From Doryteuthis pealeii (lineage: Eukaryota > Mollusca > Cephalopoda > Myopsida > Loliginidae): 64,000 bases of DNA. The stretch lies in assembly GCA_023376005.1 (NCBI GenBank), contig CM042157.1:54284512-54348511 (forward strand), read 5' to 3'. The notes under the pieces are model-generated. The model ran no database searches and had not been told where the DNA came from. It worked only from the letters and a program-made list of their open reading frames with translations. A program made the translations under genes and the position numbers. This document shows, in pieces, positions 19,726 through 33,333 of this stretch (within the stretch, counting starts at the first letter, position 1; the number at the start of each line of letters is the position of its first letter).

Positions 19726-21079
19726 ATTATAAACCCCAATGAAGGGAGAATATAAATTAAAAGTTAATAATATCAAAATGCTATATTTATTTCTTTCAAG
19801 TCACTTTTAACATAAAAGATAAAAATGAAAGAGATAATAGAAATGGATTAAAGATAATCATTTAATTTATTGTTTTTATTATCGTTACACATCTATTATG
19901 TCAAGGATAAAGTGTATATCTTGCCTCAGTCAATTTCACAAAAAACCTGAAATATCAAAAAAGAAAAACCTATTCTAAAAAAAAATAAATAATGAAAATA
20001 AAGACAGGTATAAATTGTAGAAATTATCAAATGAAGTTTATTTTGGGATATCTGAAGATTTAAGTATGATCGGTAACAATCTGCTAGGAAGACCACAGGT
20101 TTGGTCCGATACGGCCTTTGGCAACTCAGCGGATGTACACAGGGATTTTAAAGTGGGAATTGATGGTAGGTGTGATGCTCCACTTCAGAGGCCAAAACAT
20201 CTCCTTTGACTAGCCTAGTGAAAATGGAATAGACTGCCCCACTGTCAGGCTGACCAACTTTAGACCACTCAATGACTTTTTTTACATGATTAATTGACTT
20301 ATTGAACATACCTTCTATTTTGAAAATTTCTCAAAAAAAAATATCTGCCCCACTCTACAGGATTGAAATAAAATTATCTGCCTGCCAAAGGGTTTAAGCC
20401 TTTCCATATAACAAAATTAAAAAAATTGTGGTATTATAAATTACTTAATATTTCTTTGTTATTTGATATAAAGTGAAATTAAAACTAAGTTTTCTGAAAT
20501 ACTGAAATGTAAAGTATACTAACAGACACACAGACACACACACACACACACACACATATCAACGAGATTAACAACAAAGACGATCTTACAATGAGTAAAA
20601 ACCACCAAAGTCTGGTGGTATTTTAAGATAATGCTGGCTGGTCTTGTAGGTTAATGACTGCTTTGGTTTTGAAAAAGCATGTCTGACTCCCAGAGTCATC
20701 ATCTAATGAAGGCTTTTGTTGAAGAACTATTGCTGTTTTAAAATATAACTATATACACACACACACACACACAACCTTAAAATAATCTTAACTTAAAATA
20801 CAATTTACCATTAAAGTTACATTTAGAATGAGAAAGTATCTTTTAAATATATTAATCCATCTTGAACAAACAAACTTTTTTATTTAATATAACTTTACTT
20901 AAAAAGCTGTCTTTGGTGAAAGTAAGCTCAATGTTGAAATCACATTCTATTTAAGAAATACTATAATTAATGCCAAAAAAAAAAAAATGAATAAGAAGCA
21001 TTATATATAATACATTTAACAGTTATCTCCCTGGGAAATTATAATGACTAGCAGGACCTGTGGATATACCACAGTATGA
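19726..21079. other. Single-copy AT-rich spacer
   Basis: No match to copies A, B or C in the window. A 47-codon frame at 20,066-20,209 (starts MIGNNLLGRPQVWSDTAFGN) lies in a slightly GC-richer patch. It has no clear splice sites and I do not call it a gene. (CA)n tracts lie at 20,525-20,556 and 20,755-20,773. Confidence 0.5.
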
Positions 21080-21475
21080 TAATTTAATTATTATATTCTC
21101 ACTCTTTCCTTTTTTCTTTTCATCTTTCATTAGTTCAATGAAACAGAATTAGTGTTATGCTTCTGCATGCTCACCCTCTCTATAACTATCTTTCCCCTAC
21201 TCTCTTCTTTCTTTCTTTCTATATTTTTCTGTGTAGCCCTGTCATTTCTTCCCTTTCTGTCTTTAGAATAAAAACAAAAGGCCCATTATTTTAGCTAAGG
21301 TGACAAAACTCATAAGAAATAATGAATCAAGCAGATAAGCAAAAGACAAGATAATCCGGATTTACATTTTTGCACTTCATCTTGGACGAGTTTGGATGTC
21401 TCATTTTTTAACGCAGGGGTGTGCAAGATGGTAACGGTCAGAAGATTAAGGAACAAGTGTATTGATATATTAATT
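21080..21475 (+). repeat. Diverged relative of 2,430-2,770
   Basis: Collinear blocks: CTTTCCCCTACTCTC, TATTTTTCTGTGTAGC, CATTATTTTAGCTAAGGT, CATAAGAAATAATGAAT, ATCCGGATTTACATTTT, AGAAGATTAAGGAACAAG. Many substitutions separate it from 2,430-2,770, 42,620-42,960 and 43,380-43,720, which resemble each other much more. It is therefore an older dispersed repeat copy. Confidence 0.7.
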
Positions 21476-21594
21476 GAAATTCCCTAGGTTAGAGCCACTT
21501 CACTAACAAAACTTCTCTATATATGCCCATTTTTGCTGTGTTACACTAAAACAAATAAACAAAGTGTGCTTAGTGTAAAAGGATGAATCTTATT

Positions 21595-21690
21595 TGCCCC
21601 CCCTCCCGAAGCTATGAGGAAATAGTAGGGCAAGACTGGTTTAACCTTGGTTAGGCAACCAGTCCTAGGAGAGAAAAGACTGATCATTTT
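21595..21690 (+). mobile_element. SINE-1 fragment
   Basis: CCGAAGCTATGAGGAAATAG, TAGGGCAAGACTGG, AACCTTGGTTAGGCAACCAG, then TAGGAGAGAAAAGACT: the middle of SINE-1, lacking the tRNA-like head and the tail. Confidence 0.65.
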
Positions 21691-22209
21691 TTAGCATTTA
21701 GAATAATATATTTCTTATTTCTAAGTTAGTTTTACAAGTTTTAGTCACTTCCATGTTAACGTTTTTATGTAATCATTATTTTGAAAAAAGAAAAGGAAAA
21801 GAAGCTGAAAAACCTTTTTAAACTTATTTTTGGGAACAGAAAGTTGGGTAAATGGGTGAAGCCAATTACTGGCATTTTTGAACAGGCCTAAGGTTACACA
21901 AAACCAAACTTTTTAGACCTTATTTTTTCTGATGCAAATATTCACTGGGAAAACAAAATAGAAATTAATTTGAGAAATTAAATTGTAATTACAAAACGAA
22001 TTCTCGCTCCCCAATGATACTGCATCAGAAAATAAGGTTTAAAAATTTTGGCTTCAGGTACTCTTATTGCGCTTTTAACCTGGACTATAATATGGATTTT
22101 TTAAAAACTGATTTGTTTTTTTTCTGAATTTGAATTTAAACAACCTGTAATATTTCATTTTAAACCTCCTAAAATTTTAAGTTTTTTTCTAAATCAATTT
22201 ATAAATTCT
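21691..22209. other. AT-rich spacer
   Basis: No feature recognised. Copy B may extend into it, but its partner would lie beyond the window's right end. Confidence 0.4.
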
Positions 22210-22561
22210 TAAACTAATATCTATTTCAAAAATTAATATTTCACTTAATGACAAAGTACAACATAAATATATTTTTTTTAATGTGATAATCATTAAAATC
22301 TTATTAAATCTTCTTTTTTTTTGTTTTGTTGAATAATAAATTTTAAATCAAACAGTTGCCAGTAAAATAATTCATTTCCTAATTTACAATCTTCAGATTA
22401 AAAACAATTTTGTAATTAGCTTTTTTTTACATTCAATTTTTTCAAGAAAAATGTATTTCCTTATTGAATTGACTTAATTCTTACTTTTCTTCAAAGTAAA
22501 AGGGACCTAATTTTTCTTCAGTTTCTAAATAAAACAGAAACTAAGGCTAAAATGTAGATAT

Positions 22562-22705
22562 AATGCGGCTTCAAACAGCAGCAGAGCAAAGCAGCCGCAA
22601 AGTCTAGCAATCTGGCCAAGTTTACACCAAGCACACTAATCCAGACTCCAAACAATCAAGTCCCAGTACCAATGTGCAATTCTGTAGTAGGAAGCATCGT
22701 GCTAA
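22562..22705 (+). pseudogene. Frame-broken copy of the Q-rich frame at 63,499-63,646
   Basis: Same sequence as the C-copy exon candidate, but with inserted or missing bases in the CAG run (AAACAGCAGCAGAGCAAAGCAG) and several later sites, so neither open frame survives. These look like read errors rather than true mutations. Confidence 0.5.
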
Positions 22706-22804
22706 CCCAGTGGTTTGGTTATACTGTGAAAGCAAATAGAAGAGGAAGGTCCACACAACCAGGACTGCAATAGTTATTGATTAGTCTTCAGACTTGGTAA
22801 AATT

Positions 22805-22975
22805 TGACAGCAGTAGTAGTCATAGTAATAATAGTGGTGGTGGTGGTAGTTATAATAGTAGTAGTCCACAGTAACAGGAATGGTGGTGGTAGTAGTAGGC
22901 AGGGCTGTTGGGTGGGTACTTTGTATTAGTAGGAAAGGTGGTGGCAGTGGCTCTGGTAATAGTAAATGAGAGGGA
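22805..22975 (+). repeat. Triplet-rich (GTA/GTG)n tract
   Basis: AGTAGTAGTC, ATAGTGGTGGTGGTGGTAG, GTGGTAGTAGTAGG. The inverse is at 63,285-63,400 in copy C. The minus-strand 74-codon frame is low complexity. Confidence 0.8.
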
Positions 22976-23034
22976 AAGAGAAGGAAATAAGGAGTCAAGT
23001 ATTAAGTGGTAATGGTGGCAGGAGACATTAGTTT

Positions 23035-24205
23035 TGATTTTTTTTTTTTTTTGCTTTTGCTTTTCTTTCTTATTTAGAATTTGGAAGCCAGTTTCTTTTT
23101 TTATTATTGGTTCCTTTACAGTTTATATCTTGGTCCTTTATTTTTTATTTGTTTTTGTTTTTTTTGTCTTCAGATTTCCTTTTTTTTATGTAACTTTATT
23201 TTATTTCATTCTACTTTCTTTTTTTGTCTTTCTTTATATTCTTCATGGTTTTTATGACCTTTTGTTATTGTTGTAATTACTTGGGAGGGGGGATTATCCC
23301 TTTTTTTCCTTCCTTCTCTACCGATTTCTTCCTCAATTTTCTCTTTCTCTAACTACCTACTCTCTCTTCAAGCTTCAACCCTCCCTCCAAAAATCACTCC
23401 CCTTCTTTTCTTTATTTTCTGTATCATTTGTCCTTTTCTATCACACTCTTTCTTATATATATTTTTTTAAATAACAGTCAATACTCTTAATGTTTCTTCT
23501 TCTCTTTCATCCTTTACTCAGCTTTTTTCCTTTCATTTTTTTTATATCCTAAAAAAAAAAAAAAGAAGAAAAGAACTTCTCTAATTTCAATTCTTATTTT
23601 GGTTTTACTTTCACTTTCACTTCTGTTTATTTCTCTCTGACTTTTTATTCAAGTTTTCTGTTTATCCACTTTCTCCCCCCCCCCCTCTAGCTTTCTTTTC
23701 TTTCTTTCTTTCATTTTCTCCAAAAATTCCACCTCTCAGATTTACTCACTCCTCTTTATACATATTCATCTTTTCTTCTTACATTCCTCTGACCTTTCCT
23801 TTTCTTTCCTTTTCTTTCATTTCCCAATCTTTTTTTTCACTATATCCTCCTCCACCAACCTCTCCACCTTAAAAAAGAGCATTAAACCTTATATCCTTTC
23901 AGTATTTTATGTCATTTTATCTATCTTCCTCTCATTGGGCTTTTTTTCTCTTCTTTCTTCTCTCTCTGTCATTTTTCTTTTCCTTTCCTGTTTTCCTCTT
24001 TCCCATCACAACTCATCTAATCACTCTCCTAACCTAAAGAGCCTTTTAACCATACTAACAAGTCTTTTTTCTTTCTCTACCCCATTCTGTAACAAAAAAA
24101 AATTCTTTGAAGAATCATGTCTGTATTTCCTTTTTGGCAATTACTTGTTTAATGCTTCTTTCTCCTTCCTTTCTCTTTCCTTCTACCATTTTAACACTCC
24201 TCTTT
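23035..24205 (-). repeat. Polypyrimidine tract (copy B of the second purine tract)
   Basis: About 1.1 kb of T/C-rich sequence, the reverse complement of 62,000-63,175. Its Phe/Ser/Leu-rich frames, also those that look membrane-like, are compositional. Confidence 0.8.
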
Positions 24206-24369
24206 AGACTTCTATGCAGTTGTTGGAAAATGCAGGGGCACGACCTACTGGGTGCGCCAATTGAGCGGACCTGAGTGGTTGGGACAGTTAACCAACAATT
24301 CAGCACCGGATTCCTACCTGCGTCATGTATGTGTTCGAGACATCATTAAAGGTATATATCCTTTATATT

Positions 24370-25000
24370 GCTAAATTCTTATTCTTGGTGCTGTGTGTGT
24401 GTGGTGTGTGTGTGTGTGGTTATGGATGTAAGTCCATGTACTAACATGTAGCTTAGTTTAGCAACAAGGCCAAACATGAAGCAACCAGTGTAATTAAAGT
24501 TCCACTCCACAAATAGGCTCCTGCAATAACATCATGTGTATATAAAAGACACACACACACACATATGTATATATATATTTAAATCTTTTATGCTGTGCGT
24601 ATGTTATACATATTGTATGTAATGTTGTGTGTTTAATTTGTAGTCATCTACAAAGAATTAAGCCAAGGCCAGAAGTATGGGCACCCAGTGAGAATCAAAC
24701 TACTAATGATGGCCCTTCTCGATGTGTTACTTTGACGCCATGTAGTATTCATAAAGAACAAGATTATATCTATATATGACTAAAATCTAATTTGCTTGTG
24801 TGGTGGTGTGTGTGTGTGCTTATTAATGATAGTAATTTTTACTAAGATTAGCTTAGTTTAGCACAATCAATGCAAAACTATGAAACCCCCAGTGAGAATC
24901 AATCTCATTACAATTGGCCTCCTCATTAGCTTACCAAACCCACATAAGGCATCATGTGTTTGTACACGGTTAGGTACCATAACCCGAAAAAAAACAAGTA
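24370..25000 (-). repeat. ~205-bp tandem array, copy B
   Basis: Inverse of 61,265-61,890, with GT/CA runs reduced. Confidence 0.6.
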
Positions 25001-25254
25001 CATTATAGGGAAATTTTCATAGAGAAATAATTTTAAAATGCTGTTAAGAATAAAGCAATTTCCAGTCCCTTTACAAGTGAAGGATAATTTTGTGGAGAAA
25101 CTGTCATTTTTTGGTTAACATCCAAATCTCAAGATCAATTTTATAAATGCTAATGTAGAACTTCACACCTGTCTAAATGAAGCACCAAATGCCATCATGG
25201 ACGCCTGTATCATAAGATACCAACACGGTTTGTAGTCATTGTATATATATACAA

Positions 25255-25355
25255 GTTTATGTTTAAAAAGCCAATGACACTGAAACCTGTAATTTACCAA
25301 GATAGAATGACAATGAAATAAAACATTATTTTCTCCGAAGTAGTTTCTTTGGCAT
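25255..25355 (-). mobile_element. Mariner-like 3' end, copy B
   Basis: Inverse of 60,845-60,950. Confidence 0.4.
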
Positions 25356-26395
25356 GTAACACATTACATCTTTATTTTTATTAAAGTAAACTTAAAAATC
25401 CTTAGGAATACAGCAATTTTCTATTTCTAACTGAATGATAATTTCTGATTCTGTATTGGTTGAAATTCTGTTTTTCCCTCATCCTTGATAATAACATAAC
25501 TAAAAATGCGAATAAATCATTCACCTTCTGAATAGATGCACTAATATCATCATGGATCACTGATTACAATGGGAAGGGGGGTTTTCCACAAAAAAGGCCT
25601 TGTCTAGTATCTTAAGAAGGTCAAAATTTTCAAAGAATACAACTTACTGTAAATCATTGAATGAAACGAAGGATACTAAAAGTGGTGGTGAGGTGGTGTG
25701 AGTTTTTGCTAATGAATTGTAATAAGGTGTAAAATAAGATAAGTATTCATTGTGTCATGATGGTTATATGCTGCTGTACCATCCTTGTCAATTCACATGA
25801 ATGCATTCGGGAACAGCCTTTTTAATGGTGGTAATAATGCTGATAAAACTGATTTAGGCCAATCATGAAGTAATGACTTAATATTTGATGATTAACTTTG
25901 TTACTACTGACAATAATGATTTATCAATGAGTTTAATAAAAGTGAAAAATGAAAAAACAATGAAAGCAATAATTACAATAAACTAACAAGAATTGTAGAA
26001 GTCAATAAGATATCAGGTTATCAATAAAAGTGAAACGATAAGAAATATTGAGGATTTTTTAAGAGCTATACATATGTAAGATAAATGATAATTTATTCAT
26101 GAAGAATGATATTAATATGCTTTTTTCATAATGTTATAATGTAACATAAACTTATTTAATGATTATAAAATATGTGGGGAGCTATTCATGATGATGATAA
26201 TTAGTGGAGATGAATAACTGATGATTGGGGAGCTATTCATGATGGAAATAATGATAATGGTGATGGTAAGCCAGTGATAAAATTCTGTTAGGTGTAGCAT
26301 GTGAAATTATTATAGTGATTAATATTGATGAATAATGAAAACAGTGAATAATCATAGTTTATCAATACTAGAGAAAGATTTTTTTAAATAGCTGA

Positions 26396-26423
26396 GAATG
26401 ATGATGATGATGATGATGATGAT
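26396..26423. repeat. (GAT)n microsatellite
   Basis: About nine GAT units. The counterpart is (ATC)n at 59,783-59,813. Confidence 0.9.
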
Positions 26424-28617
26424 AGAGATAGTGTTTGTTGGATTTCTAAAATAAATGTGGCAATATGTTTATAATATCGTCTTCACTGTTGCAATTACTA
26501 ATACTACCACTATACTAACTACTACGTAATAATAATGATGATGATGAATTGGATAAAAGAATACATATGCTAGAAGTCCAATAAAGAAATGCCTCCTATT
26601 TCTGGGGTGATGTAAAATAAGAAATGAAAATATCAAGAAATCAATCCACTTAATCAAATTTGATTACCTATGGTTTTTTTTTCCTTTTTTTAAATGCATT
26701 GAAATCAAAAAGTCTTTGATAAACCTATCCTATGATTATTATACTTAACCATTTTTTTGATATTAACTTGTTGCCCAAAAACATTGCAACAAAAAAAGGA
26801 AAAAAAAGTCCCATTGAATCATTTTAGGAAGAGTTGAACAGATTCTATTTTTGTATTTTATAAGTTATCTTCAGGATATTAGTAATTTCAAAGATTTAAA
26901 TAAGCCCTGTTCAGTGAATCCACCCCCCCCAATAATTTTACTGAAATGCTTTAATTCATTTTTAAGTAAATTGTTCCATAAAAATGTTGAATCATGAATA
27001 CAAGTGTACAACATACATAATACAGATATAATGAATTTTTAGTAATATACAAGGACAACTCATGAACCTTTTGGGTTAAACTATTATTAAAAATGTCCAT
27101 GATGAAGACTGATGTTCTATCTTAGAAGGAGTGGAGTATAAATTAGCATATTCTATTACTCCAATTTTAAGTTGAGAATTTGATGATTAAACATGACAAA
27201 CCAAATTCATTTATTTTTCAAATTGACAAGAAATTATATTTATTTCTTCGAAGCATTTTTAAGTGTATGCTCCATAAAAATGCAACTATGATATCCAGTA
27301 TTTGTTTTGCTTGGTTAACTATATTTATATATAGTATATATATATAATAAAACTATATATATATTATATATATAAATATAATTATGCCTACTTGAGTATT
27401 ATGAGCCAACATTTTTACATATATACTAGCAAACTCCCTCTTGTTGTTTTTCTTTTTGCCCACTTTAATTATATCCTAATATCTATATATAATATATATA
27501 ATTAAATATAGATAATATGGAGGTATATTTATAAGTAAACAATTGCTCAATAACATGCTAGAGCCATTTTAAATCTAACTTGGTCACAGGACAAGAGTCA
27601 GACACCACTTACTGAAGTTTCAAACCCGGATGCAATTATTTAAAGCACGTTGGTTGAATATTGCATAGGCAAAAACTCCAAGTAACCAAGCACTATTGAC
27701 TCCATATCCATGTTAACCCATAAATATATAGTATATATATACTATATCTTGTCCTTTGTTCATGAACCAAAGATGATCAAGGTATAATGAACTTTTCATG
27801 GGATGCAATGATCTCAAAATTTCACAATCCAGACATATTATTTGTGCTAAATTAATCTTTATTATCAGCTCCGATAAATTTCCAGTGCCTTCCACCTTTC
27901 TTAAACCTTTAATGATAACATGAAAGTTCATCAGATGATGATGATGATATGAAGGAGGAGTAGAGGAGGGAGGAGGAGGGGAAGGGAAGTGGGACAACAG
28001 AAATCATGCTAATTATTGAACAAAACAAACAAAAGCAGGACATTTGATGAGAAGGCAGGGCCACAATCCTGCAAGTGGAATCATATTTAAAACTCCCATC
28101 CCACCAACCATTTCTCAATGTTTCATTAATTCAAGTTTCAATCAAAAAGTAAGGAAGGTAGGATGTGAATTACTGTCTTGGCAACAGTAACAGATAGCAG
28201 AGGCAATAATGATGCAAGAAACATGAATCTAAAAGATGCCAAGAACAAATATCACACTGTAGAGAATTCACAGCATGGCTAGACACAATCAGTGTAGTAA
28301 ATGCACGTTGCTATTTGGCTTTGTGTAAATCTTATAATTGGTCCCTTCCTATTCATAACTGCCCAACATGAACAAAATGAACCATGCTTGAAGCATCGAA
28401 ATTCATATTTTGAAAAGAAATAAATAAATAATGAAAAGAAATATCCATCGGGTGTTTAAAGACAAGACATTCACTGATTATAAATATCAATAAGTGTTGC
28501 AACCTTGCACATTGTTTACAAAATTTTAAGTCCATACTTTCTCTTGTTCTTGCAATAAAACTTATTTCTATACAGTCTACAAAATCTTTTGACTTGCATA
28601 AGAGTATATGTAAGGTA

Positions 28618-28895
28618 TTACCCAACCCTCTGCCCAGGCAAGGATGTGACACATAAGGTCATTTTTGAAAAAAATTGTAATTAAAGGCTAGTTTATCCGT
28701 TTTGCTAAGAATGGTTGCCTGGCCAATGCTAAACAACCCAGTCTGTTCAACATTACTGGAGAAGACAAAGATGAGTTCATGCCTTTCACAGGGCATGTAA
28801 ATAAAGTGAAATGCAAGTAGTGCCCAGGATTTTGAACTAAAGGTTGGTCAATTCCATTTCCTATCAATGATAACCATTTACGTAGCATATCCTAT
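28618..28895 (-). mobile_element. SINE-1, copy B
   Basis: Inverse of 16,430-16,700. Damaged at the B box (GTGCCCAGGATTTTGAACTA). Confidence 0.65.
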
Positions 28896-30119
28896 TTGAG
28901 TAAAACCTTTGTGTTGTCATTAGAGTGTAATATCTGTTCATCTTCCTCAGTTATATTCTTGTCTTGTTTTAGTGTGGTATATCATCTGGTTGCCCCAGTC
29001 CCTTGCCTCTAAATAAACAACCCTATGCTTAATTTTGTTTGTTAAATATAAATTAGTCAGCTGGCAGGTTTTAGTCGAAACCGTACAAAAGTCATGATCA
29101 GAAAAGAAATATTGTGGTCTGTCTTTATTGATGAAAATTTTTTTCTAGTTTATCCTAGTCCAGGGGGGCGGGGGGTGATGCATTCTAATATGGACTGTGG
29201 TGGTGCGATTCTTGATATCATAATTATGGACTAGCAGATGAAATTCTTTATCTCAAAATTCTATCTACAATCTAAAAAGCAGACGCTAACTAGTTTGTTC
29301 CTTGGTAAACCCAATTTGTTGCTTACTAACCAAAAAAGCCTTTGGGCTGCAATTAGAGTTATCTGTTTACTTCCCTTTAGGTAGTTTGCCAATGGAGGAA
29401 ATTCCAAAAGATTTACAAACAGCTTGTAGCTTGTCCAGTTATGCCTTGCTAAAATGAAACTAAGCTATGAACTATTTTTTTGTTTAGTAAAAGAATTAGG
29501 TCACAGATTTGGTTGAAACTAATCCAGCCTCAGGGTCAGCTTCCACAAAGAAAAAATTGATGGATTTTTTAAGATGGGTATGTCAACCCATCTAGATTAT
29601 TTTATATCTAGTTTTAAGAATTTGCGATACATTGTACATTCAAATTTACATTTTTTGTGTAGTCATTGTTTTTAGGGTTTTTGTAAACATACAAAGTTAT
29701 ATGATTTCAGTATTTATATCTAATACAATATTGCACACATTTGTATGGTTTCAAGTATTCCTATCTAATATTATAATATATGGTATGTCAAAGTAAATTA
29801 TTTCTATTTAAACAATAGATACATTTGTTTGCAAACAACAATTATATGGTTTTTCAAGAAATTAATAATAACCTCATAACAATACAAGCATACTTTAACA
29901 TGGAAAGTACATAAAATCAATTACATTCCAGGGCCACCCCCCCCTATGAAGCACGCAGCCCTTATCTAAATGTAAAGTGTGGGGTTATGTTTTTGTAACC
30001 TAAGAATCTAGCAATTTTAAAAACACCTTTATAGGAGGGCTTGCTTCCTGTTGAGCAACCTTACATTAAATGATCTTATGTCAACATTCCCGGCCTAGTC
30101 GGGAGTTGGGGAAAAAAAA

Positions 30120-30390
30120 TTAACCCCCTCTCCCTCCCCACTCGATGTGCCAGGGGGTGTGGACGAGCATGAGTGAGGACAGGCTCGTGAGTGTAGTATG
30201 CTTCAAGATATAGTGGGAACAGTGCGTTGCTTATGATGCTATCGAGAGCGCGCAAGAAGATTCAGGGCCTGTATAGAAGATTTAGTGTAAGAGGACGCTC
30301 ATTTTGGTGACATGAGCGAGCGTGTCTCCACAGTGCGGTCATGGAGATGTCCAAATCGAGGAGTCACCGTGCCTCTCAGATGTAAAAACC
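30120..30390. other. Unalignable GC-rich burst inside copy B
   Basis: Copies A (15,100-15,280) and C (55,975-56,150) agree with each other and are AT-rich here. B instead has a segment such as GGTGTGGACGAGCATGAGTG and GCTATCGAGAGCGCGCAAGA before alignment resumes. No gene or repeat is recognised in it. Confidence 0.65.
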
Positions 30391-30569
30391 ATTTTCAGAC
30401 CTTTGACTTTCGTTTGCAAATAATCAAGTGAAAAACTAGATTGATAATAAATATTTAACTTTTAACAGATTCATAATTAAGTTTTAACAATAAGGTTTTC
30501 ATAATCAACAGTTGTGGGATAATATAGTTCATTATTAATCAAAATTTTATAAGATTTATAAACTTACTT

Positions 30570-30830
30570 ATTTACCCAATCCCCCCCACCACAGACCAGG
30601 ATGACACAAGGTCAATCTTTTAATAAAATGGAAGTACAGCTGGTTATAATACAGATTTCCTTTTCCTACAGTAGTGTCTAACAAGGCTAAAGAACACAGT
30701 CTTCTATTTATTCATAGCTGGGGGAAACAGTGAATTCAGTATTTCCCAAGGGTATTATAAGAGTGTACTGCAAAATAGCTCATCCAGGATTGAACTCAGA
30801 TACAGATTCCTCTTTCCTAATATGATAAAT
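30570..30830 (-). mobile_element. SINE-1, copy B
   Basis: Inverse of 14,690-14,960, with changes in the B-box region (CATCCAGGATTGAACTCAGA). Confidence 0.65.
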
Positions 30831-31884
30831 CAATCAATCAAGTTGGTGCCCTCAGATTTATAAGTATATAATATAATTTACTTGCAGATCTTGGATAGAT
30901 TTTTTAAAAATTGTATCAAAAAGTATTATAGTGATGTTCAAAGAGAAAAGGGTGTCAACATTTTCATCCAGAATTGCCAACATAATTTTCTATATGAATT
31001 AACAGTTTTGTTGTTTTATGCATTTTTGCTTCTTTTTTTTCTCAATACCAATTTGTGTTGTGAAACCTGGTAAAAAAAGTTGGGAACCAACAAGCACGAA
31101 AAAATGAGTCAAGTACAGAGCTATAAATACAATGGTACCCTTGACTTACAATTTAATTTGAATATACAAGGAAATTGAGTTTACATCAATTTAATCTTCC
31201 CATTTGAAATAACTGAAATGCATTAATCTATTCCAGCCCCACCAAAAACATAATTTTTTGTAACATTTTTTTAATTAAGAAAAAGCAACTATATAAAAAT
31301 GATAAATAGGAAATTATGCTGTTAATAATGTTTAATGTTTAATTTTTGTAAATTTTTTTTTTTTGTGTAATATTGGAAACTTAGTGTATTTAGTGAACAT
31401 TGATCAACATAAGTGTAATCTGGACTACTTTGTACCTCAAATTCTTAGCAAAGCAAAATCAACAAGTGACAGAAAGTCAAGTAGCACTAATAAAAAAAAA
31501 AAAGGAACTGCAATCGTCATTTTAACATTTATTTGATAACTATGATACAAAATAATGAATTTAGTCATGTTACAGCTAACTTTGGTGTGGTATTCAGTGA
31601 GATTGAATTGATTGATTGATAATTTTAATGGCATGTCACCTGGTCTAGTATTTTATGCATATGGAGTGGGAATTTACGTTTATTGTATATTCATATTATA
31701 CTTTTGTGATTGTTCGAGTGTCTTCTTTTTTTTTCTTCTTTTTTTTGCCCATGTCTCATTGAAATATGAATATCATAGCTTCAAGAAACTATTTTAAATA
31801 CAAATAAATACAATCATTGGCATTAACTTATTCCTATTAATAAAACATTTGTAAAAGAAGATCTATTTGAACTCACAGATGTGA

Positions 31885-32155
31885 CATAACAGCAGTATTA
31901 CTCCCAGCAAGTTTGACTGGGAGTAATTGTCATAATGCTGCTACACTCTCCAAGCTCAGAACTGGAGTGTCACTAGAGATGCAAGTTTAGTGGTCATATC
32001 CAAGACATGCCTTACTCCAACTGCGCAATGGATACTGTCAGCCCCACCATCAAGGGTGGCCCTAAGTATGAGGCAATCCAAGTGGGGAATCGCACTCACA
32101 CCAATTGACTGCTAATCAAACTGAAATAACCATTACGCATGTGAGGTTGCCCAGA
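31885..32155 (-). mobile_element. SINE-2, copy B
   Basis: Inverse of 13,330-13,600. The hairpin arms are shifted by small deletions. Confidence 0.65.
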
Positions 32156-33297
32156 AATATAAATTTTTTTAACTTTTAATAATATCAATTTTGTAGTTGT
32201 TTCCTTAATTCTAAAACTTCTTCAGATGAAGAAATGAATCAATCATTCAGTAAATGTATTACTACTAGTCTCCCCCTCCACCCTAGTTGGTCATTTTAGT
32301 CCAAACATTTTACAGTTGTTAAATCATGATCTATAACCTTAACCGCTTGCATTCAAATTTTGGAAATAACAAAATGTTAGAAAATGTTTGGCAGGAGTGA
32401 AGTTTAAAGATTGGATAAAATGCACGCATTATATTTCTGCTCTATTTGTTCTCTTTATGATATTCTTGTAAAGCGGTTATTGTGGTAGATGACAAGTGAA
32501 TATTCAGGTTATTACCTTTGAGACAGACTTGTGGTCTGTTATTACATCAAAATAAAATATTGGCAGATCACTAAGAAACAGACTAATTAACAATGGAACG
32601 TTGGTATAAGCATAGATACAAAACAAACCAACTACAAACAGAGATACAAAAAAAGGGCTTTTCAAAAAACAACTATACTTGTAAAATCAATATGTACAAG
32701 TATATAAAAGTATATACTTTACATAAAACCTAAAATGAAACTAAGTCTAAGAAAGAAAAAACAATGACTGTATTCACATATTATATATATAAATATATAT
32801 ATATATTATATATATATAAATCTAAGTTATGATAGTGTAGACCAAATCAAAACAAGTTGCCAGTGGGACTATGTATACACTATCCTAATATTGTCTATTG
32901 TCAAATATGAGCATCTTTATTGATAATATATCAAACTATACATAATAAAAGTTAGGATAACATAGACATAATCAACAGCACTTGGTAAGGTCAGTTTCTC
33001 AACAATGCAATTTTCAAAACCAAGTGAGCTATATATGCTCACTAATATTGACCACTTTTGAAATATACTATATTATCTGTATGTGTGTGAAGTATAATAA
33101 TATATATAATATAATATAATATATATTAGGCTAATTTTAGTTTGTGTGTAATGTTCTGGGAAGGGTGTTCTATGTTTATATTGTATTACATTTGTGATGT
33201 TACTTTATCTTATCATTTGAATAAGAATAGTTTTCCTCCTTGAAGCTATAGTTGTTACTAAGGATGATTATTAGTTACTTGAAAACCATAAATATAT

Positions 33298-33333
<36 letters not shown>

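Noticed and set aside
19384..19776. Open frames spanning the N gap
   Set aside because: Unknown bases were read through; no evidence of coding on either side.
20066..20209. 47-codon frame (+) in the spacer
   Set aside because: Short, with no clear splice sites or recognised family. The slightly higher GC could be a repeat.
24208..24353. Exon-like frame (+) starting DFYAVVGKCRGTTYWVRQLS, with AG before and GT after, near the end of the CT-rich tract of copy B
   Set aside because: The reliable copy C has the same site inverted (61,880-62,000). There it reads as ordinary repeat-like sequence without this frame: several bases of the B version are missing or different. The open frame is best explained by read errors in B.
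26396..26423. Possible CRISPR-like or short regular array
   Set aside because: Plain GAT microsatellite. No spacer-repeat structure exists anywhere in the window.
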